Shown here piece by piece: positions 1 to 7,317 of a stretch of 39,420 bases of DNA; the first letter of the stretch is position 1; the number at the start of each line of letters is the position of its first letter. The stretch is from an uncultured Prevotella sp. GTDB lineage: Bacteria; Bacteroidota; Bacteroidia; Bacteroidales; Bacteroidaceae. The DNA lies in NCBI GenBank assembly GCA_946186115.1, contig CAMHLV010000025.1, positions 1 through 39,420 of the forward strand, read 5' to 3'. Below the pieces are notes generated by a model, which saw nothing but the letters and a program-made list of their open reading frames with translations, did not search any database and had not been told where the DNA came from. A program made the translations under genes and the position numbers.

Positions 1-2
1 AA

Positions 3-50
3 CACCCCTCCCACGGTATCTATATCGTTAATGGGAAAAAATACAGATAG
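3..50 (+). CDS. 3' end of a secreted protein gene (C-terminal tail only)
   Basis: Frame 3 reads HPSHGIYIVNGKKYR and then a TAG stop. This is the same tail type as GLYIVNGKKVVIK at the end of the 819-aa secreted protein at 13304-15763. Such tails are common at the C-termini of Prevotella secreted and cell-surface proteins. Only the last 15 residues are inside the window, so the function of the whole protein cannot be given. A terminator-like hairpin follows the stop codon. Confidence 0.6.
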   Translation, partial: HPSHGIYIVNGKKYR

Positions 51-60
51 GCCCATGCGG

Positions 61-102
61 AGCCCCGACTCTTAACCTTGTGTTTAGAGCTGGGGCTCTT
101 TG
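61..102 (+). terminator. terminator-like hairpin after the partial secreted-protein gene
   Basis: AGCCCCGACTCT (61-72) pairs with AGAGCTGGGGCT (86-97) apart from two central bases, with a 13-nt loop, and is followed by CTTTG. It starts 10 nt after the stop codon at 50. The T run is weak, so this is a probable rather than certain intrinsic terminator. Confidence 0.45.
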
Positions 103-273
103 ATTGCCTGACCGCGACAATTTTGAACACATAATTCATAACAGAGACTGTCTTTTGATTAAGATATCTGTCCAGAATAAAGAGAATAACGGTTCTGTCG
201 CACGATGACAAGAGGACACAGCGGGACAGACCCTCTGTGTCCTTATTTTTGTTCTGAGCTTGCTCATCGCTCA

Positions 274-951
274 TCAAGCATATTGCGGCATTTTGTGTGG
301 CACTTGCCAGAAAAGTTTGGCGATAGCATCTTCCAGTTCTTCTTCGGAATAGTAGCCGTTCAGCCCCAAGAAATCCAGCACGTATGAATTGCGTAGCAAT
401 ACATCTGGCTCCATGTGGGTTGGAGTTACTTTCTCAAGAGTCTTCACTATCTCATCCTCAGGTTTTACAGCTATCAAAGAACGTTCGTATGCCATCTCAT
501 CCTGTTTATCTCGTAACTGCCTGACACTCCAATGCTCAGCAATGCCCATCTGTTGATAGAACAATCGCTTGTTATTATCTTCTATGGTAACGAGTTCCAA
601 AAAATGACTCCACGTTAATGTTTGCGACAGTGTCGCAAACATTTCTTCGTCGCTATAAAATCGAGCAACTTTCATCATCCTTGTGACAGCAGTATAGGTA
701 TATCCCTTGCCATAACGTGCAGTCAATCTTTGCGACAGTGTCGCAAGAATTTTGCTGCCATAGGCAGAATACTGCTTGTAGCCCATATCCTCATTAATAT
801 AATGGCCTATATGCCAGAACATCAAGTCAGAATGCTTGTTTACATATACGACAACCTCTTGCCGTGCATTGTCAATAATGTCGGATACTCCCTTATAAAG
901 GCTATCACTTACCTGCTCAATTGCTTTCGTTTCTACTATTTCGTTTGCCAT
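274..951 (-). CDS. shortened DUF1016 (YhcG-like) protein lacking its nuclease half
   Basis: The protein starts MANEIVETKAIEQ and is 225 aa. Residues ~15-160 match the DUF1016 N-terminal domain (features such as GHYINEDMGYKQYSAYGSKI and WSHFLELVTIED), and the stretch DFLGLNGYYSEEELEDAI is where the PDDEXK nuclease half of YhcG-like proteins begins. Family members are usually about 340-380 aa. This one stops at VPHKMPQYA with no nuclease core, so it is a truncated copy or decayed remnant. I start it at the ATG at 951, because the upstream TTG at 969 overlaps the -7 box; AAGGA lies ahead of this ATG. YhcG proteins are linked to defence islands, and this gene is the last one of the WYL/retron island. 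No frame downstream restores the nuclease half. Confidence 0.8.
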   Translation of the reverse strand: MANEIVETKAIEQVSDSLYKGVSDIIDNARQEVVVYVNKHSDLMFWHIGHYINEDMGYKQYSAYGSKILATLSQRLTARYGKGYTYTAVTRMMKVARFYSDEEMFATLSQTLTWSHFLELVTIEDNNKRLFYQQMGIAEHWSVRQLRDKQDEMAYERSLIAVKPEDEIVKTLEKVTPTHMEPDVLLRNSYVLDFLGLNGYYSEEELEDAIAKLFWQVPHKMPQYA

Positions 952-966
952 ATCTCGTTTCCTTTG

Positions 967-974
967 CAAAGTTA
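967..974 (-). promoter_or_regulatory. -7 promoter box of the DUF1016 gene
   Basis: The minus strand reads TAACTTTG, a full match to the Bacteroidota TAnnTTTG box, 15 nt upstream of the ATG at 951. No GCGAA-N6-GTTCG operator is present, so this gene appears to be outside the WYL-controlled set. Confidence 0.6.
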
Positions 975-1113
975 ATGTTTTTATTCCGTATATTGGTACT
1001 TTCTATCCTTTTTATCGCCTTTGTCACTTATAGAACGTAATCCAATTAGTCCTATACTTATAACTATTAGATCGAACCGTCTCTTGATCCTCCTTCAGTA
1101 CAAGACAGTCTAT

Positions 1114-2040
1114 CTACTTTTTAAATCTCTTCTTACCATCATCTTTCAATTTTATCTTACCCAATACTCTTAGTTCTGGCAATCCAACCTTTTTGCTTGA
1201 TAGTGATTTTGCATAATTCCCAATATCTTGCAGAATAGGGAATCCTTGCTTTATGAAGTCAACATATTGCGCCAATACGCCCATAAATTTGAAATAGAAA
1301 AACGACTGTAGTGGAAGGATACGGTTTAGGTTTTCTTCTTCCCATGGTGTTAATGTGTTGCCTCTGTGATTCATATTTCTACATACATAGATATCACTGA
1401 GCAATCCAGTTAATTCAACAAAATTATCATAGTCCCCACTTTTCATCATGGCTTTGTATCCAAGAAAATAAACGACAATGCGTATTTTATCATTAGCATA
1501 TTGTCCCTGGAGCGTAACCCTCGATTTTTCTACTGAATAGGGTTGTCCTGTCTTTTTGTTTTGTCCTGGGAATATAAGCATCGCAATGCTATAATTAGAG
1601 TCTGAACGTTCATCAATTGTTGGGTCGTTCTCTTTCTGAGTTTTCACATAAGCAGGAGATGACCACATTTTCTCAACGATGTCGGCAAGCACACGCATTT
1701 CGCAGAGCTTGTTAGTCATACATTCTATCTGCTGGTATAAAGCCAAGCAAAAGTCACCAAATTGATTCTTCCTCCTAAAGGATTCCATTCGAACGAAATC
1801 TTTTGTCAAATCTGGCACTATTGAACTTATGGGAAAGTCTTTGTAAAACTCCTCAGCCTGCTTACGGATGATTTTCTCTACACAATATTCATAAATATGA
1901 CCCATGCGTTCGTCATCCATTAAAACAGAGTTTGCGGAAGGCATTATTCCTAACGCCTTTCGCAATTCTACACTAAACTCTTCGTTCTGGTTTGACAGCC
2001 GTACTATCTTATCTATGGTGGTTTTCAGTTTCTCTTCCAT
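1114..2040 (-). CDS. retron-associated protein, possible HEPN-like effector (unrecognised)
   Basis: A 308-aa soluble protein with no family I can name. Its ATG lies 4 nt after the stop codon of the reverse transcriptase gene, so the two are almost certainly co-translated, and in retrons the gene in this position usually encodes the toxic effector. Visible traits: a mostly helical look, a helix FGDFCLALYQQIECMTNKL (~94-112) of the kind seen in HEPN-like proteins, and CRNMNHRGN (220-228), which resembles the HEPN RNase motif Rx4-6H but is one residue short (R221-x3-H225). The C-terminus is very basic (KLKDDGKKRFKK). It does not look like the ATPase/HNH, deoxyribosyltransferase-like, PRTase, two-TM, cold-shock, DUF3800 or protease partners described for other retrons. 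The RNase idea is inference. Confidence 0.7.
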   Translation of the reverse strand: MEEKLKTTIDKIVRLSNQNEEFSVELRKALGIMPSANSVLMDDERMGHIYEYCVEKIIRKQAEEFYKDFPISSIVPDLTKDFVRMESFRRKNQFGDFCLALYQQIECMTNKLCEMRVLADIVEKMWSSPAYVKTQKENDPTIDERSDSNYSIAMLIFPGQNKKTGQPYSVEKSRVTLQGQYANDKIRIVVYFLGYKAMMKSGDYDNFVELTGLLSDIYVCRNMNHRGNTLTPWEEENLNRILPLQSFFYFKFMGVLAQYVDFIKQGFPILQDIGNYAKSLSSKKVGLPELRVLGKIKLKDDGKKRFKK

Positions 2041-2044
2041 ACTG

Positions 2045-3484
2045 TCACATATTTAGTAATAAATCCAAATCATTGTTTAGTTCGTCAATGTCCACATCTG
2101 TTCGCTTTGGCACAATGACCTTATCCAGTCGGTGAATTAACCAGAACGTATTACCCTTGTCGTCAAGACAGAGTGACATAGCTAATTGATCTTTGTTTTT
2201 CTCTTCAACAAGCGTGATGCTCTTGTTCACTGACGCCTTAGCCTTTTTGTCGCCAAACGTGAAGTGGGCATAGCGATGCGAATTCTCTGAAGTTGCTATG
2301 ATAACTTCCGTTGAATGTCTCTTTTCAAATTCCAATAGAGGCAATGTTTCTATGTATGTCACGTTTTGGGCTGTGGTGACACTCTTCTCATTCATCATCT
2401 CTACCAACTTCACAAACTTGTTGTGTAGTCTTAGATAGACAGAATCCTCCTCACCCTTGACCATTTTCAGATACATCAGCTTCCCGTCAATCACATTCAC
2501 AAGATTGGGGTTACCTTTCTTCACATGGCCTTTCTCCAATTTGTATTTTGGCAGGAACTTTGCCATTGCATTTGGATAGCCGTATCTGTCCCAAATATAG
2601 AGAATGTTGCGAATGTCACGGACGTATTTCTGAGTCACGTTCAGTTTGTCGCTGACAATGATACCCGTTACTTCTTGCCTTGCCCCTTTCTTTTGCAAAC
2701 GGGTCTTGTCTTCATTGATAGTAAAGCGCAGGTCTGTGATTATACGCTTTAGCTCTTTTCTGAACTTACCATCTTTCTGATAGACATGATGCATGGAACT
2801 GAATGTAATGTCATCAGCATAGCGCGAATAGTGCAAACCGAATCGCTTCGCCAAACCTGCCAACCGACGGTCGAGCGTGTCACAAATCATATTGGTAATG
2901 ATTGGTGAGGTGGGCGCACCTTGCGGAAGCACATAGAATGTTTCTTGTAGCTCGTTATCATGAGTGCACATCTCCTTCATCGAGCACATACCTGCAATCA
3001 GACTGGCTATCTTCTCAGGGAAGTTAAACGGTGACAGTTGCAGGCGTTTCCACACTCGCGGTTGCTCAATACTGGGAAAGAAGTCTTTCAGGTCAATGTT
3101 AAACACATAATTCTGCCCCTTGTGAATACATGCGTTACTCACCACAGAGCGTCCTTCCGTAAATCCCATTGCATAATCAGAAGGTGTGTATATTGACTTC
3201 AAAATCTCGTTGACTGCGGAAAGCATCATCATAAAACTCCTGTTGCGTGGAGTCGTAATCAAGCGAAAACCGCCCGACTTCTTCTTTACCTTAAACTGAC
3301 GATACCTATGGAAGGCGTTGTTGGGATTGCAGTAATAATTAATGTGCTTCATCGTAAATGGATGGAACTGGTCTTGCAGGCCAATCTCTTCCAACTCAGC
3401 CCGCTTAATGTGGTTGAGCAGTAAGAGCAGATCATCTTTGGTTTTCATCTGCCTGGCCATCTGTGCAATTTCTGTTCTATCCAT
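2045..3484 (-). CDS. retron reverse transcriptase with a C-terminal extension
   Basis: This 479-aa protein copies part of its own structured RNA into single-stranded DNA (msDNA). The retron hallmarks are visible: the NAxxH motif as NACIH (117-121), the first catalytic Asp in FNIDLKDFFPSI (D131), QGAPTSPIITN (188-198), the catalytic YADD (222-225), and the VTG motif (272-274) before the RNA-binding thumb. INxxxGK-like VNVIDGKLMYLKMVKG (329-344) follows. Residues ~365-479 form an extension beyond the ~310-350 aa of classical retron RTs and match no domain I recognise. The cognate ncRNA is directly upstream, and the 308-aa partner gene is directly downstream. The promoter carries the shared WYL-cluster operator. 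NAxxH plus VTG argues against group II intron, DGR or Abi-type RTs. Confidence 0.93.
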   Translation of the reverse strand: MDRTEIAQMARQMKTKDDLLLLLNHIKRAELEEIGLQDQFHPFTMKHINYYCNPNNAFHRYRQFKVKKKSGGFRLITTPRNRSFMMMLSAVNEILKSIYTPSDYAMGFTEGRSVVSNACIHKGQNYVFNIDLKDFFPSIEQPRVWKRLQLSPFNFPEKIASLIAGMCSMKEMCTHDNELQETFYVLPQGAPTSPIITNMICDTLDRRLAGLAKRFGLHYSRYADDITFSSMHHVYQKDGKFRKELKRIITDLRFTINEDKTRLQKKGARQEVTGIIVSDKLNVTQKYVRDIRNILYIWDRYGYPNAMAKFLPKYKLEKGHVKKGNPNLVNVIDGKLMYLKMVKGEEDSVYLRLHNKFVKLVEMMNEKSVTTAQNVTYIETLPLLEFEKRHSTEVIIATSENSHRYAHFTFGDKKAKASVNKSITLVEEKNKDQLAMSLCLDDKGNTFWLIHRLDKVIVPKRTDVDIDELNNDLDLLLNM

Positions 3485-3505
3485 TTTTTCTTTTCTTTTT
3501 TTAAT

Positions 3506-3768
3506 AGCGGTCTCTGAAAGTCTGTCTGCTGAAACTTCTTTTCTTTATGTAATAAAATATATAGAAATAAAAATACCTATATACATAAATAATAGAAACA
3601 GTACGTATGTACAACAGTAAAACGTTAACGTACTAACATTGTTATCTCCAATATACCCCGAAGGGCAGGGAGACATCCCGCGAATCTACTCCCGAAAGAG
3701 CAGGGCCGAAGCCACGCTGGACGAAATTCAAAATGCCGTTTCAGTTTCCAGACTTGTCAAAGACCGCT
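3506..3768 (-). ncRNA. retron msr-msd RNA
   Basis: On the minus strand the transcript runs from 3768 to 3506, just upstream of the RT gene. The ends pair as retron a1/a2 repeats: AGCGGTCTTTGACAAGTCTG (start of a1, 3768-3749) matches the reverse complement of a2 (3506-3535) over AGCGGTCT, TGA, AAGTCTG and CTGAAAC with few gaps. The msr part holds four small stem-loops (+ strand positions 3704-3713, 3689-3700, 3668-3679, 3656-3665); the first and last are closed by UUCG tetraloops. The msd part (~3536-3655) is AT-rich, with a long hairpin pairing 3577-3589 to 3544-3550 plus 3559-3564, and a GTACG/CGTAC stem near 3601-3632. The branching G and exact msd ends are not decided; a G just after a1 (3736-3737) is the likely candidate. 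Confidence 0.82.
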
Positions 3769-3787
3769 TTGTTTTTCTTTTCTGGTG

Positions 3788-3795
3788 CAAAGGTA
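3788..3795 (-). promoter_or_regulatory. -7 box of the retron promoter
   Basis: The minus strand reads TACCTTTG. Transcription would start near 3781, about 13 nt before the a1 repeat of the retron RNA, so one transcript would carry ncRNA, RT and partner gene. No TTG is present at the usual -33 position, which is taken by the operator. Confidence 0.75.
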
Positions 3796-3805
3796 CGTAA
3801 TTATT

Positions 3806-3821
3806 GCGAAATCTATGTTCG
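3806..3821 (-). promoter_or_regulatory. WYL-cluster operator, retron copy
   Basis: The + strand reads GCGAAATCTATGTTCG, one of four copies of GCGAA-N6-GTTCG. It is separated from the -7 box by exactly 10 nt (3796-3805), as in the other three. It sits 1 nt beyond the stop codon of the preceding gene (3823). Confidence 0.8.
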
Positions 3822-3822
3822 A

Positions 3823-4443
3823 TTAATAATTTATTTTCTTTACAAGTCGGACAGGAAGTTTATATCCAGCAAACATCCTTATTGTTTTATAACTGGTATC
3901 ATAATAACTCTTTGAATCCACTCTCAATTGAAGGGAACGAATTATTCTGACACAGTTTTTCTCCTTGATTTCTTCATTCTCACCTAACCAGAAATAAATA
4001 CTCTCTCTGTCTATGGTACCTCCAAATTTTTGCATTCCAGTCGTTGCAAATCTAAGAATATTACCATTTGGTCCAACACAAAGCACTTCTTTAATGTTTT
4101 TATCTGTTTTTCCATAAGAAGTTACACATTCCCAGTCACATAATTCATAAAGTTCTTTCCATTGTTCCATTGTAGGGACATTCATAGAGTTTGCTTTATC
4201 AAAAGAAAGATAGATTATCTCATCATTATCTTTCTCATAATCGGTAGCCCACAATGTTCCACTTGGCAAGCCAAGGTCAACATACTCCGTTTTGTTGTCA
4301 CGGAGGTCAACAGGTATTTCTTCCTCCCGATCTTTATAACCATCACGATAGCCATCAGCGTATGCCTGAGCAATCGCCTTCGCCATCACTTCGTTTATCT
4401 TCTCTGCTGCGTAATTCTCAGCCTTTGTTGTTAATTCAATCAT
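3823..4443 (-). CDS. FISUMP-like domain protein
   Basis: The protein is 206 aa from the ATG at 4443; a longer reading up to 4584 would start upstream of the promoter and is rejected. Residues ~1-44 form a charged, probably coiled helix (MIELTTKAENYAAEKINEVM and YADGYRDGYKDREEE). The rest has the Bacteroidota/Fibrobacter FISUMP pattern: YVDLGLPSGTLWATDYE, then VPTMEQWKELYELCDWE, then VGPNGNILRFATTG and a C-terminal GYKLPVRLVK. The biochemical role of this domain is unknown to me. No signal peptide is visible, unlike many secreted FISUMP proteins, so it is probably cytoplasmic. It has its own promoter with the shared operator and lies directly upstream of the retron. Confidence 0.75.
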   Translation of the reverse strand: MIELTTKAENYAAEKINEVMAKAIAQAYADGYRDGYKDREEEIPVDLRDNKTEYVDLGLPSGTLWATDYEKDNDEIIYLSFDKANSMNVPTMEQWKELYELCDWECVTSYGKTDKNIKEVLCVGPNGNILRFATTGMQKFGGTIDRESIYFWLGENEEIKEKNCVRIIRSLQLRVDSKSYYDTSYKTIRMFAGYKLPVRLVKKINY

Positions 4444-4474
4444 AGTTCTATGTGTTTTGTTTATATTTCTGTTG

Positions 4475-4482
4475 CAAAAGTA
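4475..4482 (-). promoter_or_regulatory. -7 box of the FISUMP-like gene
   Basis: The minus strand reads TACTTTTG, 31 nt upstream of the ATG at 4443. This placement decides the start codon. Confidence 0.7.
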
Positions 4483-4492
4483 CGAATAATAC

Positions 4493-4508
4493 GCGAATTC
4501 TAAGTTCG
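4493..4508 (-). promoter_or_regulatory. WYL-cluster operator, FISUMP-gene copy
   Basis: The + strand reads GCGAATTCTAAGTTCG, exactly 10 nt (4483-4492) from the -7 box and 14 nt past the stop codon of the preceding WG-repeat gene. Confidence 0.8.
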
Positions 4509-4522
4509 TTATATAAAGGTTT

Positions 4523-5347
4523 TCAATCAATATTCCAATACGCATCGGGTTCACCATCAAAGGCATCATTAATGACATCGTCACTATATCCTGCTACATC
4601 TTGCGCATAGGTGCCTGCAAATTCACCATAATGTCTGCCGTATGGCTCTGGCTCTTCCCTCAGAATGCGGTACTTTCCATGTCGAGGTAAATCTGGATTC
4701 AAGTCATGAAGAAACACTTCTTTCTCTACACCGTCTTTTATTGTTTTTGTCGAGAAGCGATTCTTTCCGTAGAAGCTCCAGATTTTGTCGTACACCAATG
4801 GTAAAACCTCCTCGCCTTTCGTGTTTATAACACCCCATTTCTCGTTTTGACAAACCCTGGCAAGGCCGTGGTCAAATCCATCAATCCAGTATTTCCCGAA
4901 TGGAACAACTATCGTACCTTTTCGGTCTAAAACGGCGTAGCCTTTCTCTCGGTCTTGAACGGTAATAAACTTGTTGTCAGTGGATTTGATGATAGTGTCA
5001 AACTCCATATCTGTTATGAATTCACCATTTGCCTTCATTGCCTTGTATTTATATCTGACATAAGATGTAACTCCGCCACTTTTTCTTGGATAACCATAAG
5101 GGAACAACCTACCAACTCTGACAATATCATCGTCAGAGAAGCAATCGTCAAGGATTGCATTATAAAGCGGTTTCAAAACAACTTCGCCATTACGGTTAAG
5201 CAATCCCATTGTATTGTCAAATCGATTAACAAATGGAATTAAAAGCCTTTTCTCATGTGATGGACTATAGTCCTTCACATTCACAATAATCCTTATTCCA
5301 TCTTCAAGATGCTGCGCCCAGTTCGCTAATATCTGTCCTTCTTCCAT
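4523..5347 (-). CDS. WG-repeat protein (second of a pair)
   Basis: A 274-aa protein with WG (KWG) beta repeats: TMGLLNRNGEVVLKPLYNAI (~46-65), KGYAVLDRKGTIVVPFGKYWIDGFDHGLARV (~135-165) and KWGVINTKGEEVLPLVYDKIW (~170-190). It is closely related to the protein encoded at 5405-6199, sharing VPFGKY-WIDGFDHGLARV and the block HDLNPDLPRHG. The tail is acidic (DDVINDAFDGEPDAYWNID). WG repeats are protein-interaction or ligand-sensing beta structures of unclear role. There is no signal peptide and no promoter in the 57-nt gap before it, so it is probably transcribed with its partner. Confidence 0.85.
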   Translation of the reverse strand: MEEGQILANWAQHLEDGIRIIVNVKDYSPSHEKRLLIPFVNRFDNTMGLLNRNGEVVLKPLYNAILDDCFSDDDIVRVGRLFPYGYPRKSGGVTSYVRYKYKAMKANGEFITDMEFDTIIKSTDNKFITVQDREKGYAVLDRKGTIVVPFGKYWIDGFDHGLARVCQNEKWGVINTKGEEVLPLVYDKIWSFYGKNRFSTKTIKDGVEKEVFLHDLNPDLPRHGKYRILREEPEPYGRHYGEFAGTYAQDVAGYSDDVINDAFDGEPDAYWNID

Positions 5348-5404
5348 TGCTGCAATAATTACTATTTTTATGTGAGTCTCAAAATATGTGAATGAAATCC
5401 ACTT

Positions 5405-6199
5405 CTACCAATCTTCAGGAAGATATTCTCCTGAAAAGAAGGCATCCTCTAATCTTTCTTCGTCGAAATAGCCCTCTCCATTAATGTCAAAGTTGTCGCC
5501 AGAATAATCGTCATAATCTGAGGTGGACGAATAATGATCCTCTATTCCCCTAACTGGTAAAGAAGGATTTAAGTCGTGAAAATACACCTCTTTATATTCC
5601 CCATTCAGCTCAACTCTTGTAGAGTACCTATCCTTTCCCAAAAAATTCCATACATCATCGTATATCACAGGAAGGACTTCCTCTCCTTCTTCGTTTATGA
5701 TGCCCCATTTTGCATATTTCTCAGGATGTTTCGTCCTGTCGTTGTCATAGAAGTGTTGGATATTCTCTTTTCCCTCAATGGTTCTGCTATCAATGTCAAA
5801 TAAATTTTCTATTATTGCAATGGTACAACCTACACGCCCAGAATGCTTATGAGTTCTTACCCGTGCCAAGCCATGGTCAAATCCATCAATCCATCCATAT
5901 TTTCCGAATGGAACAATGACTCTCCCTTTGGTATCAATTACGCCCCATTGGTAATCCTTGTGCTGGACGACAATTACATCACCATATTGATTTGAACTCC
6001 TCACGTTTCCCAGCCGAATGTCTTCCAATTCTTTTTTACAGGATATAGACTCTTCTAATGCGGCCTGTATCCTCTGAGCATTGTTGTCATGCTGAGTAAA
6101 TACTTCAGCCATCTCTTCTAATGCGGCTTGCTTTCTCTGAGCATTGTAGTCATACTGAGAAATTACTTCAGCCATTTTTTGAAGTTCTGTATCTGTCAT
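5405..6199 (-). CDS. WG-repeat protein with duplicated N-terminal helix (first of a pair)
   Basis: A 264-aa protein. Residues ~9-50 are two tandem 21-aa helical units (MAEVISQYDYNAQRKQAALEE-like, then MAEVFTQHDNNAQRIQAALEE-like). WG repeats follow: YQWGVIDTKGRVIVPFGKYGWIDGFDHGLARV (~82-113) and KWGIINEEGEEVLPVIYDDVW (~165-185). The C-terminus is acidic and rich in Asp, Tyr and Ser. It shares its layout with the next gene downstream, and the two probably arose by duplication. Its promoter carries the shared operator, which overlaps the end of the WYL regulator gene. The function is unknown. Confidence 0.85.
   Translation of the reverse strand: MTDTELQKMAEVISQYDYNAQRKQAALEEMAEVFTQHDNNAQRIQAALEESISCKKELEDIRLGNVRSSNQYGDVIVVQHKDYQWGVIDTKGRVIVPFGKYGWIDGFDHGLARVRTHKHSGRVGCTIAIIENLFDIDSRTIEGKENIQHFYDNDRTKHPEKYAKWGIINEEGEEVLPVIYDDVWNFLGKDRYSTRVELNGEYKEVYFHDLNPSLPVRGIEDHYSSTSDYDDYSGDNFDINGEGYFDEERLEDAFFSGEYLPEDW
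6060..6179 (-). repeat. 63-bp tandem duplication inside the WG-repeat gene
   Basis: Two adjacent copies of a 63-nt unit (21 codons each) differ at a handful of positions. Both contain TCTTCTAATGCGGC and CTCTGAGCATTG on the + strand. The duplication keeps frame and doubles a helical segment. Confidence 0.85.
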
Positions 6200-6223
6200 A
6201 ATAGTTTTGTAATTTTAACGATG

Positions 6224-6231
6224 CAAATTTA
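6224..6231 (-). promoter_or_regulatory. -7 box of the WG-repeat gene pair
   Basis: The minus strand reads TAAATTTG, 24 nt upstream of the ATG at 6199. Confidence 0.65.
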
Positions 6232-6241
6232 AATACAAACG

Positions 6242-6257
6242 GCGAACACTATGTTCG
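6242..6257 (-). promoter_or_regulatory. WYL-cluster operator, WG-gene copy
   Basis: The + strand reads GCGAACACTATGTTCG, the most symmetric copy (CGAAC-N5-GTTCG). It is 10 nt (6232-6241) from the -7 box. It overlaps the last codons and the TAG stop of the WYL regulator gene (CGAACATAG on the minus strand), so the site is under both coding and regulatory constraint. Confidence 0.8.
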
Positions 6258-7283
6258 TACTCTCAAATATTCTTCTACCATCACCGAAATACGATTGAAA
6301 ATATCGTCTTGGATACTTGATGGCTCAAACACAATTAAGTCTTTTCCAAAGGAGCAGAGTTCGCGGATTAGCTCATAGTTTGGTATGCAGTCTATGGAGA
6401 AGAAAGCACCGCCATCAAGTTGGGAATATTTCTCACGCAGTTTGTTTTCTGCTTCACCCTTTATTGATGTCTGCGATTCATGGATGGGTTTTGTCATGAC
6501 ATAATCCTTGGAGGCATCGCTTACCCAGAACACGATGTGTTCCATGGGGCGGTCTTCGTAGAGAGTTACTCCTACAATATCCTCAAATCGACCTGAGAGA
6601 TCATCTGGGCATGGAACATATTTCTTTTCAGGCAACGACTCCACCTTATCTATACGATCGAGGGCAAAGGTGAGAATCTTGCCGTCATTATCTGCTGCAC
6701 CAAGAAGAAACCAGCGGTCATTATATTGCTTCAACAAATAGGGATGGAACTCTATGCTACGAATAGTCTCATCCGAAAAAGTATGGTAGTACAAGCGGAT
6801 GACCACCTCATTAGATATATAGGCAAAAAGTGTACCCAACAAGTTAGAGTTTTGTAGATACGGGTTGTTACTAAAACATATAATCTGACGACGTTCTTCA
6901 AGCCCCAAACCAATCTTGAAATCATCGAGCCACTTGAAATTGTCAAGCCCGTCGAACTGACCTATAGTACTTAGAACCTCACGGAGAAGATTCCTCTCCT
7001 CACGGCTCATTTCTTGTTTAAAGATAGAAAAAGAGCGGTCGTCATATGTAATACAACGTTTCCCATTCCAGTTGAAACGCTTGATAGGAGCAGAGAATGG
7101 GGCATACTCCAATGTGTTCAAGTCTTTCTCAATGCAACGCTGCGTCACCTCTGAAAATCCATCATTGTAAAGCATGTCATTCACTTTCTCTGTCAAGTCG
7201 TGAATGTCATAGTAGTGGTGGTGATCAGAGAGCAGTCTGTCCAAATACTTATATCTTATGAGTGCATTTTTGTTTGTAGGCAT
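6249..7283 (-). CDS. WYL-domain transcriptional regulator
   Basis: The protein is 344 aa from the ATG at 7283 (MPTNKNALIRYKYLDRLL, a usual start in Bacteroidota WYL proteins). A start at 7310 would lie upstream of the -7 box and is rejected. Residues ~1-75 form a DNA-binding winged-helix region, and ~145-215 a WYL domain (HPYLLKQYNDRWFLLGA and FALDRI; here the WYL core is WFL, 191-193). WYL regulators commonly control phage-defence operons (BrxR and CapW are known cases) by sensing a nucleic acid or other ligand. Its own promoter and three downstream promoters share one operator type, so it is the likely regulator of the whole cluster, including itself. Confidence 0.88.
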   Translation of the reverse strand: MPTNKNALIRYKYLDRLLSDHHHYYDIHDLTEKVNDMLYNDGFSEVTQRCIEKDLNTLEYAPFSAPIKRFNWNGKRCITYDDRSFSIFKQEMSREERNLLREVLSTIGQFDGLDNFKWLDDFKIGLGLEERRQIICFSNNPYLQNSNLLGTLFAYISNEVVIRLYYHTFSDETIRSIEFHPYLLKQYNDRWFLLGAADNDGKILTFALDRIDKVESLPEKKYVPCPDDLSGRFEDIVGVTLYEDRPMEHIVFWVSDASKDYVMTKPIHESQTSIKGEAENKLREKYSQLDGGAFFSIDCIPNYELIRELCSFGKDLIVFEPSSIQDDIFNRISVMVEEYLRVRT

Positions 7284-7299
7284 ATATTTGATTTTGCTG

Positions 7300-7307
7300 C
7301 AAAAGTA
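7300..7307 (-). promoter_or_regulatory. -7 box of the WYL regulator gene
   Basis: The minus strand reads TACTTTTG. The predicted RNA start (~7293) is only ~10 nt before the ATG at 7283, giving a very short leader. Confidence 0.7.
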
Positions 7308-7317
7308 CAACCTGTCT

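Noticed and set aside
20..277. 85-aa minus-strand ORF as the missing nuclease half of the DUF1016 protein
   Set aside because: Its sequence has no PDDEXK-like features and it runs antisense through the tail of another gene.
2045..3484. Group II intron or diversity-generating RT
   Set aside because: No maturase/endonuclease domain or template/variable repeat; NACIH and VTG motifs plus a paired a1/a2 RNA fit a retron.
3823..4584. Longer start (253 aa) for the FISUMP-like gene
   Set aside because: The extra codons lie upstream of the -7 box and the operator, so they would not be transcribed.
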